Below, piece after piece: positions 5,990 through 14,037 of a stretch of DNA of 16,945 nt; position 1 is the first letter of the stretch; the number at the start of each line of letters is the position of its first letter. The stretch is taken from contig CAZVIK010000076.1 of NCBI GenBank assembly GCA_964627045.1, positions 1 through 16,945 of the forward strand, given 5' to 3'. The stretch comes from CAZVIK01 sp964627045 (GTDB taxonomy: Bacteria > Acidobacteriota > Terriglobia > Bryobacterales > Bryobacteraceae). Under the pieces are notes generated by a model. That model worked only from the letters and a program-made list of their open reading frames with translations. It ran no database searches and was not told where the DNA came from. A program made the position numbers and the translations under genes.

Positions 5990-7381
5990 TTAGCTCCGCC
6001 TCCCGCGAATCCGTCCCGAACGCGGGGTGAAGCCCTCGTAGTGGCGCATTATCAGTTGCGCTTCGATCTGATTCGCAGTGTCCATGGCGACGCCCACCAC
6101 GATCAGAAGGCTGGTGCCGCCGAAATAGAACGTCACCCCCAGGCCATCGAGCAGCCAGCGGGGGAAGTAGTTATCGATCCAGCCGCCGATGAGCGGCAGG
6201 TGTTGCAACGCGATTCCCGAGATCATGATCTGAGGGATCAGGCTGAGCAACGAAAGATAGAGCCCTCCCACGACCGTGATCTTGGTCAGGATCTTGTTCA
6301 TGTACTCGGCGGTATTCTTGCCCGGCCGGATGCCCGGAATGAACCCGCCGTATTTCCGCATGTTGTCGGCCGCTTCGTTCGGGTTGAAGATGATCGACAC
6401 GTAGAAGAAGCAGAAGAAGATGATGGCCACGACGAACAGCACCGCGTAGAGCGGCTCCCGCGGGCCGATTGCACTCAGCATGCTCATGATCCACGGCGTG
6501 CTCTTGGCGAACGGGAGCATAGTCAGCGTCTGCGGGAACGCCAGAATCGAGGAGGCGAAGATCACCGGGATGACGCCGCCGGCGTTCACCTTGAGCGGCA
6601 GGTGCGTCGACTGGCCGCCCATCATGCGCCGCCCCACCACGCGTTTGGCGTACTGCACCGGGATACGGCGCTCGCCGCGCTCCACCAGAACGATGAACCC
6701 CACCACCACGATCATGAAGGCCAGGATGATAATCACGTGCAGGGCGTTCCACTGGCCGGTGGACAGGTTCGTCCAGATGTTGCCGATCGCTCCCGGGAGG
6801 CCCACAACAATTCCGGTAAAGATGATCAGCGACATGCCGTTGCCGATGCCCCGGTCGCTGATCTGTTCGCCCAGCCACATGATGAAGGCCGTTCCGGTGG
6901 TGAGGGTCAACATGCACATGGCGATGAACCCGAACCCCGGGTTCAGCACGAAGTCGCCACCGGATTGCTGGAGAGAGGTCGCGATGCCGAAGGACTGCGC
7001 CAGGGAGAGGCCCACCGTCAGGTAGCGCGTCCACTGCGTGATCTTGCGCCGCCCCAGTTCGCCTTCCTTCTGGAGCTTTTCGAGCGTCGGCACGACCACG
7101 GTCAACAACTGCAAGATGATCGATGCCGTGATGTAGGGCATGATGCCCAGCGCGAAAATCGTCAGCCGGCGCATCTGGCCGCCCGAGAAAAGATCGATGA
7201 AGCCGAACAACGTACCCTGGTTCTGGTTGAAAAACTCTTCCAGGCGCAGCGTGTTGATTCCCGGAGTAGGAATGTGCCCGCCGATGCGGTACACCGCCAG
7301 CATGGCCAGCGTGAAGAGAATTCGCCGGCGCAGATCCGGGATCCGGAATACGTTGGCGACGGCCTCGAAGAACTTGTTCAT
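5990..7381 (-). CDS. secY: Preprotein translocase subunit SecY
   Basis: 463 aa integral membrane protein, the channel of the Sec translocon for export and membrane insertion. Ten hydrophobic segments can be read at about 21-34, 73-95, 118-135, 151-170, 182-200, 214-233, 268-290, 311-333, 366-389 and 415-432. The plug region (FGFIDLFSGGQMRR, 59-72) precedes segment 2. Conserved cytoplasmic loops used by SecA and the ribosome are present: ERGERRIPVQYAKR (234-247) and GGFIPGIRPGKNT (345-357), whose Arg352 corresponds to the essential Arg357 of E. coli. The C-terminus is basic. GGGAGG lies about 11 bases before the ATG. It closes the spc part, after rplO, and presumably serves export of proteins such as the nearby PEP-CTERM pair. 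Confidence 0.98.
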   Translation of the reverse strand: MNKFFEAVANVFRIPDLRRRILFTLAMLAVYRIGGHIPTPGINTLRLEEFFNQNQGTLFGFIDLFSGGQMRRLTIFALGIMPYITASIILQLLTVVVPTLEKLQKEGELGRRKITQWTRYLTVGLSLAQSFGIATSLQQSGGDFVLNPGFGFIAMCMLTLTTGTAFIMWLGEQISDRGIGNGMSLIIFTGIVVGLPGAIGNIWTNLSTGQWNALHVIIILAFMIVVVGFIVLVERGERRIPVQYAKRVVGRRMMGGQSTHLPLKVNAGGVIPVIFASSILAFPQTLTMLPFAKSTPWIMSMLSAIGPREPLYAVLFVVAIIFFCFFYVSIIFNPNEAADNMRKYGGFIPGIRPGKNTAEYMNKILTKITVVGGLYLSLLSLIPQIMISGIALQHLPLIGGWIDNYFPRWLLDGLGVTFYFGGTSLLIVVGVAMDTANQIEAQLIMRHYEGFTPRSGRIRGRRS

Positions 7382-7399
7382 ATCCGCTGGGCCTCCCGG

Positions 7400-7849
7400 C
7401 TACTTGCCGGCACCGATCACGTCCGCCTTGCCGCCGGCGGCCTGGATCTTCTCGACCGCCGACTTTGAAAAAACATCCGCCGCGACGGTGACCTTGCGCG
7501 TGAGTTCGCCTCCGCCCAAGACCTTGAGTCCATCGCCGAGCTTCTTTACCACGCCCAGTTCCATCAGCCGCTTGGCGTCGAAAGAGTCGCCTTCGAGCTT
7601 CTCCAGCCGCCCGACGTTGACGACCGCGTACTGCTTGCGGAAAATGTTGGTGAAGCCGCGCTTGGGCAGCCGGCGGTGAAGGGGCATCTGCCCGCCTTCA
7701 AAGCCGCGCATCAGGCTGGACCCGCTGATGGCGTGCTGGCCCTTGGAGCCGCGCCCCGACGTCTTGCCGCGGCCCGAACCCATACCGCGCCCCACGCGCC
7801 GCTTGGCGTGCTTCTGTCCGGCCGGAGGTTTCAAATCGCTGAGGTTCAT
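7400..7849 (-). CDS. rplO: 50S ribosomal protein L15
   Basis: 149 aa. Begins MNLSDLKPPAGQKHAKRRVG and continues GRGMGSGRGKTSGRGSKGQ, the Gly/Arg/Lys-rich N-terminal arm of L15 that threads into 23S rRNA (about 15-45). The globular C-terminal half ends AGGKADVIGAGK and contains the repeated hydrophobic pattern of the family. L15 is a late-assembly protein of the large subunit. AAGGAAAC precedes the ATG. It lies 13 bp after rpmD and 18 bp before secY, the regular order. Stop is TAG. Confidence 0.98.
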   Translation of the reverse strand: MNLSDLKPPAGQKHAKRRVGRGMGSGRGKTSGRGSKGQHAISGSSLMRGFEGGQMPLHRRLPKRGFTNIFRKQYAVVNVGRLEKLEGDSFDAKRLMELGVVKKLGDGLKVLGGGELTRKVTVAADVFSKSAVEKIQAAGGKADVIGAGK

Positions 7850-7862
7850 AGCAGCCGTTTCC

Positions 7863-8045
7863 TTACTTTTCCAATGTCAACAGGTGCGGGATCTTCGCCA
7901 CCATGCCCCGGAACGCCGGCGTATCGGGCCGGACCACCACCTGGTTCAGCTTGCGCAATCCGAGCGAGCGCACGATGACCTTGTGCTTCTCCGGGCAGCA
8001 GATCGGGCTGCGCACCAGCTTGATTCGAATCGTCGCTTCCGCCAT
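7863..8045 (-). CDS. rpmD: 50S ribosomal protein L30
   Basis: 60 aa, normal for bacterial L30. IRIKLVRSPICCPEKHKVIV followed by LGLRKLNQVVVRPDTPAFRGMV matches the family; the usual Ile-Gly at the first turn is replaced by Ile-Cys-Cys (15-17). The ATG overlaps the rpsE stop by one base (TGATG), a stop-restart arrangement that suggests coupled translation with S5. L30 is a peripheral protein of the large subunit and is missing in some bacteria. Confidence 0.96.
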   Translation of the reverse strand: MAEATIRIKLVRSPICCPEKHKVIVRSLGLRKLNQVVVRPDTPAFRGMVAKIPHLLTLEK

Positions 8046-8560
8046 CAGAGTTTCTCCACGGGGATGCCGCGCAGGTCGGCCACCGCCTGCTTGTCCCGAA
8101 GCTGCTCCAGCGCGTCGATGGTGGCGCGCACCACGTTGTGAGGATTGTGCGATCCGATCGACTTGGTCAGGACGTTGGGAATCCCCGCCGCCTGCACCAC
8201 CGCCCGCACCGGTCCACCGGCGATCACGCCGGTGCCTTCCGGCGCCGGCTTAAGCATCACCAGGCCGCTTCCGAAGCGCCCCTCCACCGTGTGACTGATG
8301 GTGGTCGCCAACACGTGGACCTTCCGCAGGTTCTTCTTGGCCGACTCGATACCCTTCTTGATCGCCGCGGGGACTTCCCGGGCCTTGCCCGTTCCGAAGC
8401 CCACCACCTTGGCATCGGGATCGCCCACCACCACCAGCGCCGAGAAGCTGAGGTTCTTGCCGCCCTTGACGACCTTGGTGACACGGTTGATGGCGACCAC
8501 CTGTTCCTTCAAGTTCAGGGCCGCCGGATTCACGCGTTTTTCTGCCGGTATCGCTGCCAT
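8045..8560 (-). CDS. rpsE: 30S ribosomal protein S5
   Basis: 171 aa. The N-terminal double-stranded-RNA-binding-like domain (about 16-80) contains LKEQVVAINRVTKVVKGGKN and LSFSALVVVGD. The loop at 29-39, rich in Lys and Gly, is where spectinomycin-resistance and accuracy mutations fall in other bacteria. The C-terminal domain has GTGVIAGGPVRAVVQAAGI and the end ALEQLRDKQAVADLRGIPVE. S5 acts at the mRNA entry site and in proofreading. It starts 4 bp after rplR and overlaps rpmD by one base. Confidence 0.98.
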   Translation of the reverse strand: MAAIPAEKRVNPAALNLKEQVVAINRVTKVVKGGKNLSFSALVVVGDPDAKVVGFGTGKAREVPAAIKKGIESAKKNLRKVHVLATTISHTVEGRFGSGLVMLKPAPEGTGVIAGGPVRAVVQAAGIPNVLTKSIGSHNPHNVVRATIDALEQLRDKQAVADLRGIPVEKL

Positions 8561-8564
8561 GCGC

Positions 8565-8921
8565 TTAGAACTCCAGTCCCGCTTCCCGCGCGGCTTCCGC
8601 CAGCGCCTTCACCCGCCCGTGGTACAGGTATCCGCCACGGTCGAAAACCACTTTCTTGATGCCCTTGGCCTGGGCCCGCTCGGCGATGAGCTTGCCGACC
8701 GCCTTGGCGCCCGCCAGGTTGCCGCCGTTGGCCGGCCCCTCGCCGCCCGAAGACGCTGCCGCGAGCGTCCGCCCCACGGCGTCGTCGACCACCTGCGCGT
8801 AGATATGCTTCAAGCTGCGGAACACGCAAAGCCGCGGCCGCTCGGCCGTCCCGTGCACCTTGCGCCGGATGCGCTTGTGTACGCGAACCCGAATCACATT
8901 CTTGGAGATCTTGCGGATCAT
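8565..8921 (-). CDS. rplR: 50S ribosomal protein L18
   Basis: 118 aa, usual length. Motifs: RRKVHGTAERPRLCVFRSLKHIYAQVVDD (19-47) and KKVVFDRGGYLYHGRVKALAEAAREAGLEF at the end, both typical for L18, which binds 5S rRNA in the central protuberance together with L5. The ATG overlaps the rplF stop in an ATGA, so translation is likely coupled. The segment at about 58-66 (SGGEGPANGG) is Gly-rich and flexible, a region that varies in the family. Confidence 0.97.
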   Translation of the reverse strand: MIRKISKNVIRVRVHKRIRRKVHGTAERPRLCVFRSLKHIYAQVVDDAVGRTLAAASSGGEGPANGGNLAGAKAVGKLIAERAQAKGIKKVVFDRGGYLYHGRVKALAEAAREAGLEF

Positions 8922-9454
8922 TTCGCCCCCGCTCCGGTCTTGCCGACCTTCTTCCGCAGGACTTCGCCGGTGTAGCGTATGCCCTTGTTCTTGTACGGCT
9001 CCGGCGGACGCAACGCCCGGATATTGGCCGCCACCTGTCCCACCAGTTGCCGGTCGTGGCCGCTCAACACCAGGTGGGTCTGCTTGTCGATGGTCATGTT
9101 GACACCCTCGGGAAGCAGCACCTCGATCGGGTGCGAGTAGCCCAGTGTGAAGGTGGCCACGCGCCCCTTGATATCGGCGCGGTAACCGATGCCCACGATG
9201 TCCATTTCCTTGGTGAAACCGGCCGAAACGCCGGCCACCGCGTTGGCCGCCAGCGCGCGCGTCAACCCGTGCGCCGCGGCATACTGGTCGCCGTCGCGCT
9301 CGATCAGCAGGTTCCCGTCGGCCTGCCGGACGCGAACGCCCGGTTGCAACGGCACCGTCAGCTTCCCCTTCGGCCCTTCGACGGCCAGTGTTTCGCCGAT
9401 CTGGACCTTGACGCCCTTGGCGAGCGGAATCGGCTTCTTTCCTATCCTAGACAT
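8918..9454 (-). CDS. rplF: 50S ribosomal protein L6
   Basis: 178 aa, standard. MSRIGKKPIPLAKGVKVQIG opens the first of two similar alpha/beta domains (1-80, 82-178). The second contains VGIGYRADIKG, LGYSHPIEVLLPEGV and the signature PEPYKNKGIRYTGEVLRKKVGK (about 151-172). L6 lies at the base of the L7/L12 stalk near the sarcin-ricin loop. It follows rpsH by 36 bp, one of the wider gaps of the spc part, and overlaps rplR by 4 bases. Confidence 0.98.
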   Translation of the reverse strand: MSRIGKKPIPLAKGVKVQIGETLAVEGPKGKLTVPLQPGVRVRQADGNLLIERDGDQYAAAHGLTRALAANAVAGVSAGFTKEMDIVGIGYRADIKGRVATFTLGYSHPIEVLLPEGVNMTIDKQTHLVLSGHDRQLVGQVAANIRALRPPEPYKNKGIRYTGEVLRKKVGKTGAGAK

Positions 9455-9490
9455 GCCTGAACTCCATTCCAGCCCTCGGTGCGGCGGACC

Positions 9491-9886
9491 CTACCATACC
9501 CGGCATAAAATCTCTCCGCCGACGCCTTCCTGGTGCGCCCGGCGGCCGGTCATCACGCCGCGGGCCGTGGTCAGAATGTTGACTCCCAATCCGCCGAGCA
9601 CCCGTGGGATCTCCTTGCGCCCCACGTACACTCGGCAGCCAGGCCGGCTGACCCGCTCGATCCGCGAGATCACCGGGTTGCTGTCCGGGGCGTACTTCAG
9701 GTAGATCTTGATGGTCTTCCTGGTACCTTCCTCGGCCAGCTTAAAATTGGCGATATAGCCTTCCTCTTTGAGGATGCGCGCAATATCCGCCTTCAGGCGG
9801 CTCGCCGGCACATCCACCTTGGGATGCCGCGCCGCCATGGCGTTGCGGATTCGCGTCAGCATGTCGGCAATTGGATCCGATGTCAT
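9491..9886 (-). CDS. rpsH: 30S ribosomal protein S8
   Basis: 131 aa. Starts MTSDPIADMLTRIRNAMAAR, and the C-terminal domain contains SRPGCRVYVG and VLGGLGVNILTTARGVMTGRRA followed by GGEILCRVW, all S8 landmarks. S8 binds helix 21 of 16S rRNA early in assembly. In E. coli it represses the spc operon by binding the rplX-rplE region; no such element can be judged by eye here. AGAGAGGTG precedes the ATG. Stop is TAG. Confidence 0.98.
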   Translation of the reverse strand: MTSDPIADMLTRIRNAMAARHPKVDVPASRLKADIARILKEEGYIANFKLAEEGTRKTIKIYLKYAPDSNPVISRIERVSRPGCRVYVGRKEIPRVLGGLGVNILTTARGVMTGRRAHQEGVGGEILCRVW

Positions 9887-9905
9887 CCTCGCACCTCTCT
9901 CTTCG

Positions 9906-10115
9906 CTACCAACTGGCCTTGATCACGCCGGGCACTTCTCCGGCGAGCGCCAGCTGGCGGAAACAAATCCGGCAAAGACCGAACTTGCGCATGTATCCTC
10001 TGGGCCGCCCGCAGCGCTGGCAACGGTTCCGGTGCCGGCAGCGGAGCTTCGGCGTGGCGGCCTTTTTGGCCTTCAGCAGCTTGCGGTCCCTGGCTTTTTT
10101 GGCAGTTGTGGCCAT
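9906..10115 (-). CDS. rpsN: 30S ribosomal protein S14, type Z
   Basis: 69 aa. This is the short zinc-binding S14 (often called rpsZ), not the 101-aa zinc-free form of E. coli. Cys32-X2-Cys35 and Cys48-X2-Cys51 form the zinc ribbon inside CQRCGRPRGYMRKFGLCRIC, followed by the canonical end FRQLALAGEVPGVIKASW. The N-terminal 24 residues are Lys/Ala-rich and make it about 8 aa longer than the usual 61. S14 is a late-binding protein of the head near the A and P sites. GGAAGGA lies about 10 bases before the ATG. Stop is TAG. Confidence 0.97.
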   Translation of the reverse strand: MATTAKKARDRKLLKAKKAATPKLRCRHRNRCQRCGRPRGYMRKFGLCRICFRQLALAGEVPGVIKASW

Positions 10116-10138
10116 GCGTCGTTATCCTTCCCGATCCC

Positions 10139-10681
10139 TCATTGCCGGAACGGCATGCCGAGATGCTTCAACAGCGCCAGCCCTTCGGCGTCGCTCCCGG
10201 CCGTGGTCGTGATACAGATATTCATGCCCTTGGTCTTTTCGACCTTGTTGTAGTCGATCTCGGGAAAGATCAACTGGTCCTTCAGCCCCAGCGTGTAGCT
10301 TCCCCGCCCGTCGAAGGACTTGGTGGACACCCCGCGGAAGTCCCGTACCCGCGGAAGGGTGACGTTCACCAGCCGGTCCAGGAACTCGTACATCCGGTCC
10401 CCGCGCAGCGTGACCATGCAGCCGATCGACATGCCTTCGCGCACCTTGAACGCCGCGATCGACTTGCGCGCCTTGGTGACGACCGGCTTCTGTCCGGCGA
10501 TCTGGGCCAGCTCGTTCACCGCCCCGTCCAGCAGCTTGGGGTTCTGTGTGGCTTCACCGAGGCCGATGTTCAGGGAGATCTTCTCCAACTTCGGCACAGC
10601 CATGATGTTGGCGTAACCGAACTCCTTCATCAGGGCCGGCGCCACCGTCTTCTTGTAGTGTTCCTTAAGCCTGGCAGCCAT
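10139..10681 (-). CDS. rplE: 50S ribosomal protein L5
   Basis: 180 aa, standard. Motifs: LKEHYKKTVAPALMKEFGY (5-23), KLEKISLNIGLGEA (31-44), GQKPVVTKARKSIAAFKVREGM and GLKDQLIFPEIDYNKVEKTKGM toward the end. L5 binds 5S rRNA with L18 in the central protuberance and contacts S13 and P-site tRNA. AAGGAAG with 5-base spacing precedes the ATG. It follows rplX by 9 bp. Confidence 0.98.
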   Translation of the reverse strand: MAARLKEHYKKTVAPALMKEFGYANIMAVPKLEKISLNIGLGEATQNPKLLDGAVNELAQIAGQKPVVTKARKSIAAFKVREGMSIGCMVTLRGDRMYEFLDRLVNVTLPRVRDFRGVSTKSFDGRGSYTLGLKDQLIFPEIDYNKVEKTKGMNICITTTAGSDAEGLALLKHLGMPFRQ

Positions 10682-10690
10682 AGTTCTTCC

Positions 10691-11065
10691 TTACTTCTTG
10701 TCCAGCGGCGCGCCGCACTTCCGGCACACGCGCGTCCGCTGGATCTTGCCTCCGGCCTGCTCCACCTTGCTCGCGATTCGCACCGGTCCGCAACTGGGGC
10801 ACACGATCATCACGTTGGAAACCGGAATCGGAGATTCCCGTTCGGCGATTCCGCCCTTGACCTGCTTGGCCGGGTTCGGGCGCGTGTGGCGTTTGATCAT
10901 CTGCACGTGCTCGACCAGGATCTTGCCCTTCTCGCGGTCCACGCTCAGCACGCGGCCGGTCTTGCCCGCGTCGCGCCCGGTGATCACCTTCACGGTGTCG
11001 TTCTTCCGCAACAGAACGCGCCGGGGCAGTCCCGCTACTTTGTTGGCGGTCAGCGTCTTCGGCAT
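10691..11065 (-). CDS. rplX: 50S ribosomal protein L24, with C-terminal zinc-ribbon cysteines
   Basis: 124 aa. The KOW motif (about 20-52: LRKNDTVKVITGRDAGKTGRV) identifies L24, the assembly initiator of the large subunit beside the exit tunnel. The C-terminal half carries Cys89-Pro-Ser-Cys92 and Cys114-Arg-Lys-Cys117, a probable zinc ribbon found in many bacterial L24. The N-terminus has about 15 residues before the KOW domain that are not usual. The start is nevertheless well supported: ATG 11065 is preceded by an extended GGAGGTGATC site that overlaps the rplN stop, leaving only 2 bp between the genes. Confidence 0.97.
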   Translation of the reverse strand: MPKTLTANKVAGLPRRVLLRKNDTVKVITGRDAGKTGRVLSVDREKGKILVEHVQMIKRHTRPNPAKQVKGGIAERESPIPVSNVMIVCPSCGPVRIASKVEQAGGKIQRTRVCRKCGAPLDKK

Positions 11066-11067
11066 TA

Positions 11068-11436
11068 CTAGATCACCTCCGGAGCCAGCGACACGATCTT
11101 CATGAACCGCTTGTCGCGCAACTCGCGCGCCACCGGCCCGAAAACGCGCGTGCCCACCGGCTCGTTCACTTCGTTGATGAGCACCGCCGCGTTGGAGTCG
11201 AAACGGATGTAGGTGCCGTCCTTGCGGCGCGTCTCTTTGCGCATCCGCACGATGACGCAGCGCACCACCTTGCCCTTCTTAATGGGCGACTCCGGGGACG
11301 CCTCCTTGACGGCGGCCGTGATCACGTCGCCCAGTCCGGCGCGCAGTCCAAGATCGCCGCCGCGCGGCAGGATGCAGGACACCTTGCGCGCGCCGCTGTT
11401 GTCGGCGACCTCCAGAATCGTTCGCATTCCGATCAT
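11068..11436 (-). CDS. rplN: 50S ribosomal protein L14
   Basis: 122 aa, exactly the family length. MIGMRTILEVADNSGARKVS and the end ELRDKRFMKIVSLAPEVI are near-invariant in L14, with KKGKVVRCVIVRMRKETRRKDG between them. L14 sits at the subunit interface and binds the ribosome-silencing factor RsfS. AGGAG lies 6 bases before the ATG. The last codons (Ala-Pro-Glu-Val-Ile-stop) encode the ribosome site of rplX. It is 12 bp after rpsQ and starts the spc part. No promoter is apparent in that gap, so spc transcription probably continues from S10. Stop is TAG. Confidence 0.98.
   Translation of the reverse strand: MIGMRTILEVADNSGARKVSCILPRGGDLGLRAGLGDVITAAVKEASPESPIKKGKVVRCVIVRMRKETRRKDGTYIRFDSNAAVLINEVNEPVGTRVFGPVARELRDKRFMKIVSLAPEVI
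11071..11080 (-). promoter_or_regulatory. Extended Shine-Dalgarno of rplX inside the end of rplN
   Basis: On the minus strand the ten bases GGAGGTGATC are complementary to the conserved bacterial 16S rRNA 3' end (GATCACCTCC). The GGAGG core ends 10 bases and the full match 5 bases before the rplX ATG. The site is coding sequence for the last residues of L14. Confidence 0.75.
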
Positions 11437-11448
11437 GGCGTTCTCCTG

Positions 11449-11775
11449 TTATTCCTTGTCCGCCGGCGCCGTCGCCAGTTCTTCCACGTTCTCCGGCTCG
11501 ACGCTCACCTGCGCCGCGCGGCGCAGGACCTCGCTCAGGCTCCAGCGCTTCAGGCGGCTCAGCGGCCGGCTCTCGAGGATCCGGACCGTGTCCCCCATCT
11601 TCGCGGTGCCTTCTTCGTCGTGGGCGTAGAACCGCTTCCGCCGCGTCACCACCCGCTTGTAGAGCGGGTGCGGCACGCGCCGCGTGACCTCGACCACGAT
11701 GGTCTTGGCCATCTTGGTGGAAACAACTTGTCCAACCTTCTCGTTCCTGCGGGAAACCGCTTTCTGGTCGCTCAT
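11449..11775 (-). CDS. rpsQ: 30S ribosomal protein S17
   Basis: 108 aa. The OB-fold core (about 11-88) has VGQVVSTKMAKTIVVEVTRR, HPLYKRVVTRRKRFYAHDE and GDTVRILESRPLSRLKRWSL, which are standard for S17, an early-assembly protein binding helices 7 and 11 of 16S rRNA. Typical length is 80-90 aa. The extra C-terminal stretch (about 90-108) is Glu/Ala-rich and acidic, with no basic residue until the penultimate Lys, so it is unlikely to touch rRNA. Start ATG is 7 bp after rpmC. Confidence 0.97.
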   Translation of the reverse strand: MSDQKAVSRRNEKVGQVVSTKMAKTIVVEVTRRVPHPLYKRVVTRRKRFYAHDEEGTAKMGDTVRILESRPLSRLKRWSLSEVLRRAAQVSVEPENVEELATAPADKE

Positions 11776-11782
11776 CTCGGTC

Positions 11783-11992
11783 CTAGCCCTTCGCGGCCCC
11801 GGCCGCCAGTTCGCGCTCGTGCAGAATGGTGAGCACCCGCGCCCGGTCCTTGCGCAACACGCGGTACTTCTTGACGCCGTCGGTCTGCCCCATCAGGATC
11901 TGGAAGCGCAACCGGTAGATCTGTTCGGTCATCTCCCGAAGCTGCGACTTCAGTTCGGTGGTGTCTAGATCCCTGACTTTTTCCGCCTTCAT
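11783..11992 (-). CDS. rpmC: 50S ribosomal protein L29
   Basis: 69 aa, normal. Helical throughout: MKAEKVRDLDTTELKSQLRE, then YRLRFQILMGQTDGVKKYRVLRKDRARVLTIL, the conserved L29 hairpin. L29 lies beside the exit tunnel and with L23 forms part of the docking site for SRP and trigger factor. AAGGGGAA precedes the ATG. It is 11 bp after rplP. Stop is TAG. Confidence 0.97.
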   Translation of the reverse strand: MKAEKVRDLDTTELKSQLREMTEQIYRLRFQILMGQTDGVKKYRVLRKDRARVLTILHERELAAGAAKG

Positions 11993-12003
11993 ACCAATTC
12001 CCC

Positions 12004-12420
12004 TTACTCGACTCCGGGCCGCGCCACCATCTTGCAGGGCAGCGGCAGTTTGTCGGCGGCCAACTGCATGGCCTGCTCGGCCACGTTGCGGGGCACGCCT
12101 TCCATTTCAAACAGGATCTTGCCCGGCCGGATCACCGCCACCCACTGTTCGGGAGCGCCCTTGCCTTTTCCCATGCGTGTTTCGGCGGGCTTCTTGGTGA
12201 TCGGCTTGTCCGGGAACAAGCGGATCCAGACTTTACCGCCGCGCTTGATGAAGCGGGTCATGGCCACGCGGGCCGCTTCGATCTGCCGGTCGGTGATCCA
12301 ACCGCAGCGCATCGCCTTCAGGCCGAAGTCGCCGAAGGACAACTCCGATCCGCGCCAGGCCTTGCCGGCCATCCGGCCCCGCTGTTGCTTCCTGTACTTG
12401 ACCTTCTTCGGCATCAACAT
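12004..12420 (-). CDS. rplP: 50S ribosomal protein L16
   Basis: 138 aa, standard. MLMPKKVKYRKQQRGRMAG is the expected L16 start, so Met1 rather than Met3 is chosen. The loop KKPAETRMGKGKGAPEQWVA (76-95) contains Arg82, the equivalent of the E. coli arginine that is hydroxylated by a JmjC-type oxygenase. The loop reaches towards the peptidyl-transferase centre and tRNA. The gene starts only 4 bp after rpsC, with AAGGAATAA before the ATG at the rpsC stop. Confidence 0.98.
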   Translation of the reverse strand: MLMPKKVKYRKQQRGRMAGKAWRGSELSFGDFGLKAMRCGWITDRQIEAARVAMTRFIKRGGKVWIRLFPDKPITKKPAETRMGKGKGAPEQWVAVIRPGKILFEMEGVPRNVAEQAMQLAADKLPLPCKMVARPGVE

Positions 12421-12424
12421 GGCG

Positions 12425-13354
<930 letters not shown>

Positions 13355-13370
13355 CAGGTGTCCCCGTTTC

Positions 13371-13712
13371 TCAGGCCTCCGGCTCGGCCACCATCACCGC
13401 GATATGCGAACTGCGCCTCTGGTAGCGGTAGGCCCGCCCCTGCGGCGCCGGGCGCACCCGCTTGGTCCGCGGCCCTTCGTTGACGTAGGCCTCGGCCACC
13501 ACCAACTGGTCCACATCCACATCGCTCGACAGGTTCTGCGCGTTGGCGATGGCCGAACGCAGCACCTTCTCGACCGTCGGCGCGATGCGCTTGTTGGTGC
13601 TGCGCAGGATGTTCAGCGCGTCTCCCGCATTGCGGCCCCGGATCAGATCGACCACCAGGCGCGCCTTCTGCGGCGAAATCCGAATGTATCTTGCTTCCGC
13701 TCTCGCTTCCAT
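13371..13712 (-). CDS. rplV: 50S ribosomal protein L22
   Basis: 113 aa from ATG 13712; an in-frame GTG lies just before it, but the AGAGG site with 6-base spacing favours the ATG. AEARYIRISPQKARLVVDLI and IRGRNAGDALNIL open the globular domain. The beta-hairpin RTKRVRPAPQGRAYRYQRRSSH (about 83-104) lines the exit tunnel and is where some macrolide-resistance mutations occur in other species; it looks normal here. It lies between rpsS (16 bp) and rpsC (16 bp). Confidence 0.97.
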   Translation of the reverse strand: MEARAEARYIRISPQKARLVVDLIRGRNAGDALNILRSTNKRIAPTVEKVLRSAIANAQNLSSDVDVDQLVVAEAYVNEGPRTKRVRPAPQGRAYRYQRRSSHIAVMVAEPEA

Positions 13713-13728
13713 CACAAACCTCTCGGGC

Positions 13729-14019
13729 TTAGGCCGGCTTGGCCGACTTCTCGGTCGCCGCTTTGGCCGCGTGTCCCTTGAACGTCCGGGTGGCGGCGAA
13801 CTCGCCCAACTTGTGTCCCACCATGTTCTCGGTGACGTAGACCGGGATGAACTTCTTGCCGTTATGCACGGCGATGGTGTGGCCGATGAACTCCGGCAGA
13901 ACGGTGGAGCGCCGCGACCACGTCCGGATCACCTTCTTCTCATTCTTCTCGTTCAACGCCGCCACCTTGCTCACCAGGTGCCCGTCGCTGAAAGGCCCTT
14001 TTCTGACAGAACGACCCAT
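13729..14019 (-). CDS. rpsS: 30S ribosomal protein S19
   Basis: 96 aa. MGRSVRKGPFSDGHLVSKV, then KVIRTWSRRSTVLPEFIGHTIAVHNGKKFIPVYV and ENMVGHKLGEFAATRTFKGH are the family signatures. S19 forms a complex with S13 in the head near the decoding site. The last 15 residues are Ala/Lys-rich. GAGGAACT immediately precedes the ATG. It follows rplB by 18 bp. Confidence 0.98.
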   Translation of the reverse strand: MGRSVRKGPFSDGHLVSKVAALNEKNEKKVIRTWSRRSTVLPEFIGHTIAVHNGKKFIPVYVTENMVGHKLGEFAATRTFKGHAAKAATEKSAKPA

Positions 14020-14037
14020 AGTTCCTCGCTCGGCCCC

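Noticed and set aside
5957..7468. 503-codon open frame on the plus strand, antisense to secY
   Set aside because: It mirrors the secY/map frame in GC-rich DNA, is full of His, Asp, Arg and Gln with no recognisable domain, and crosses the secY, rplO and map boundaries.
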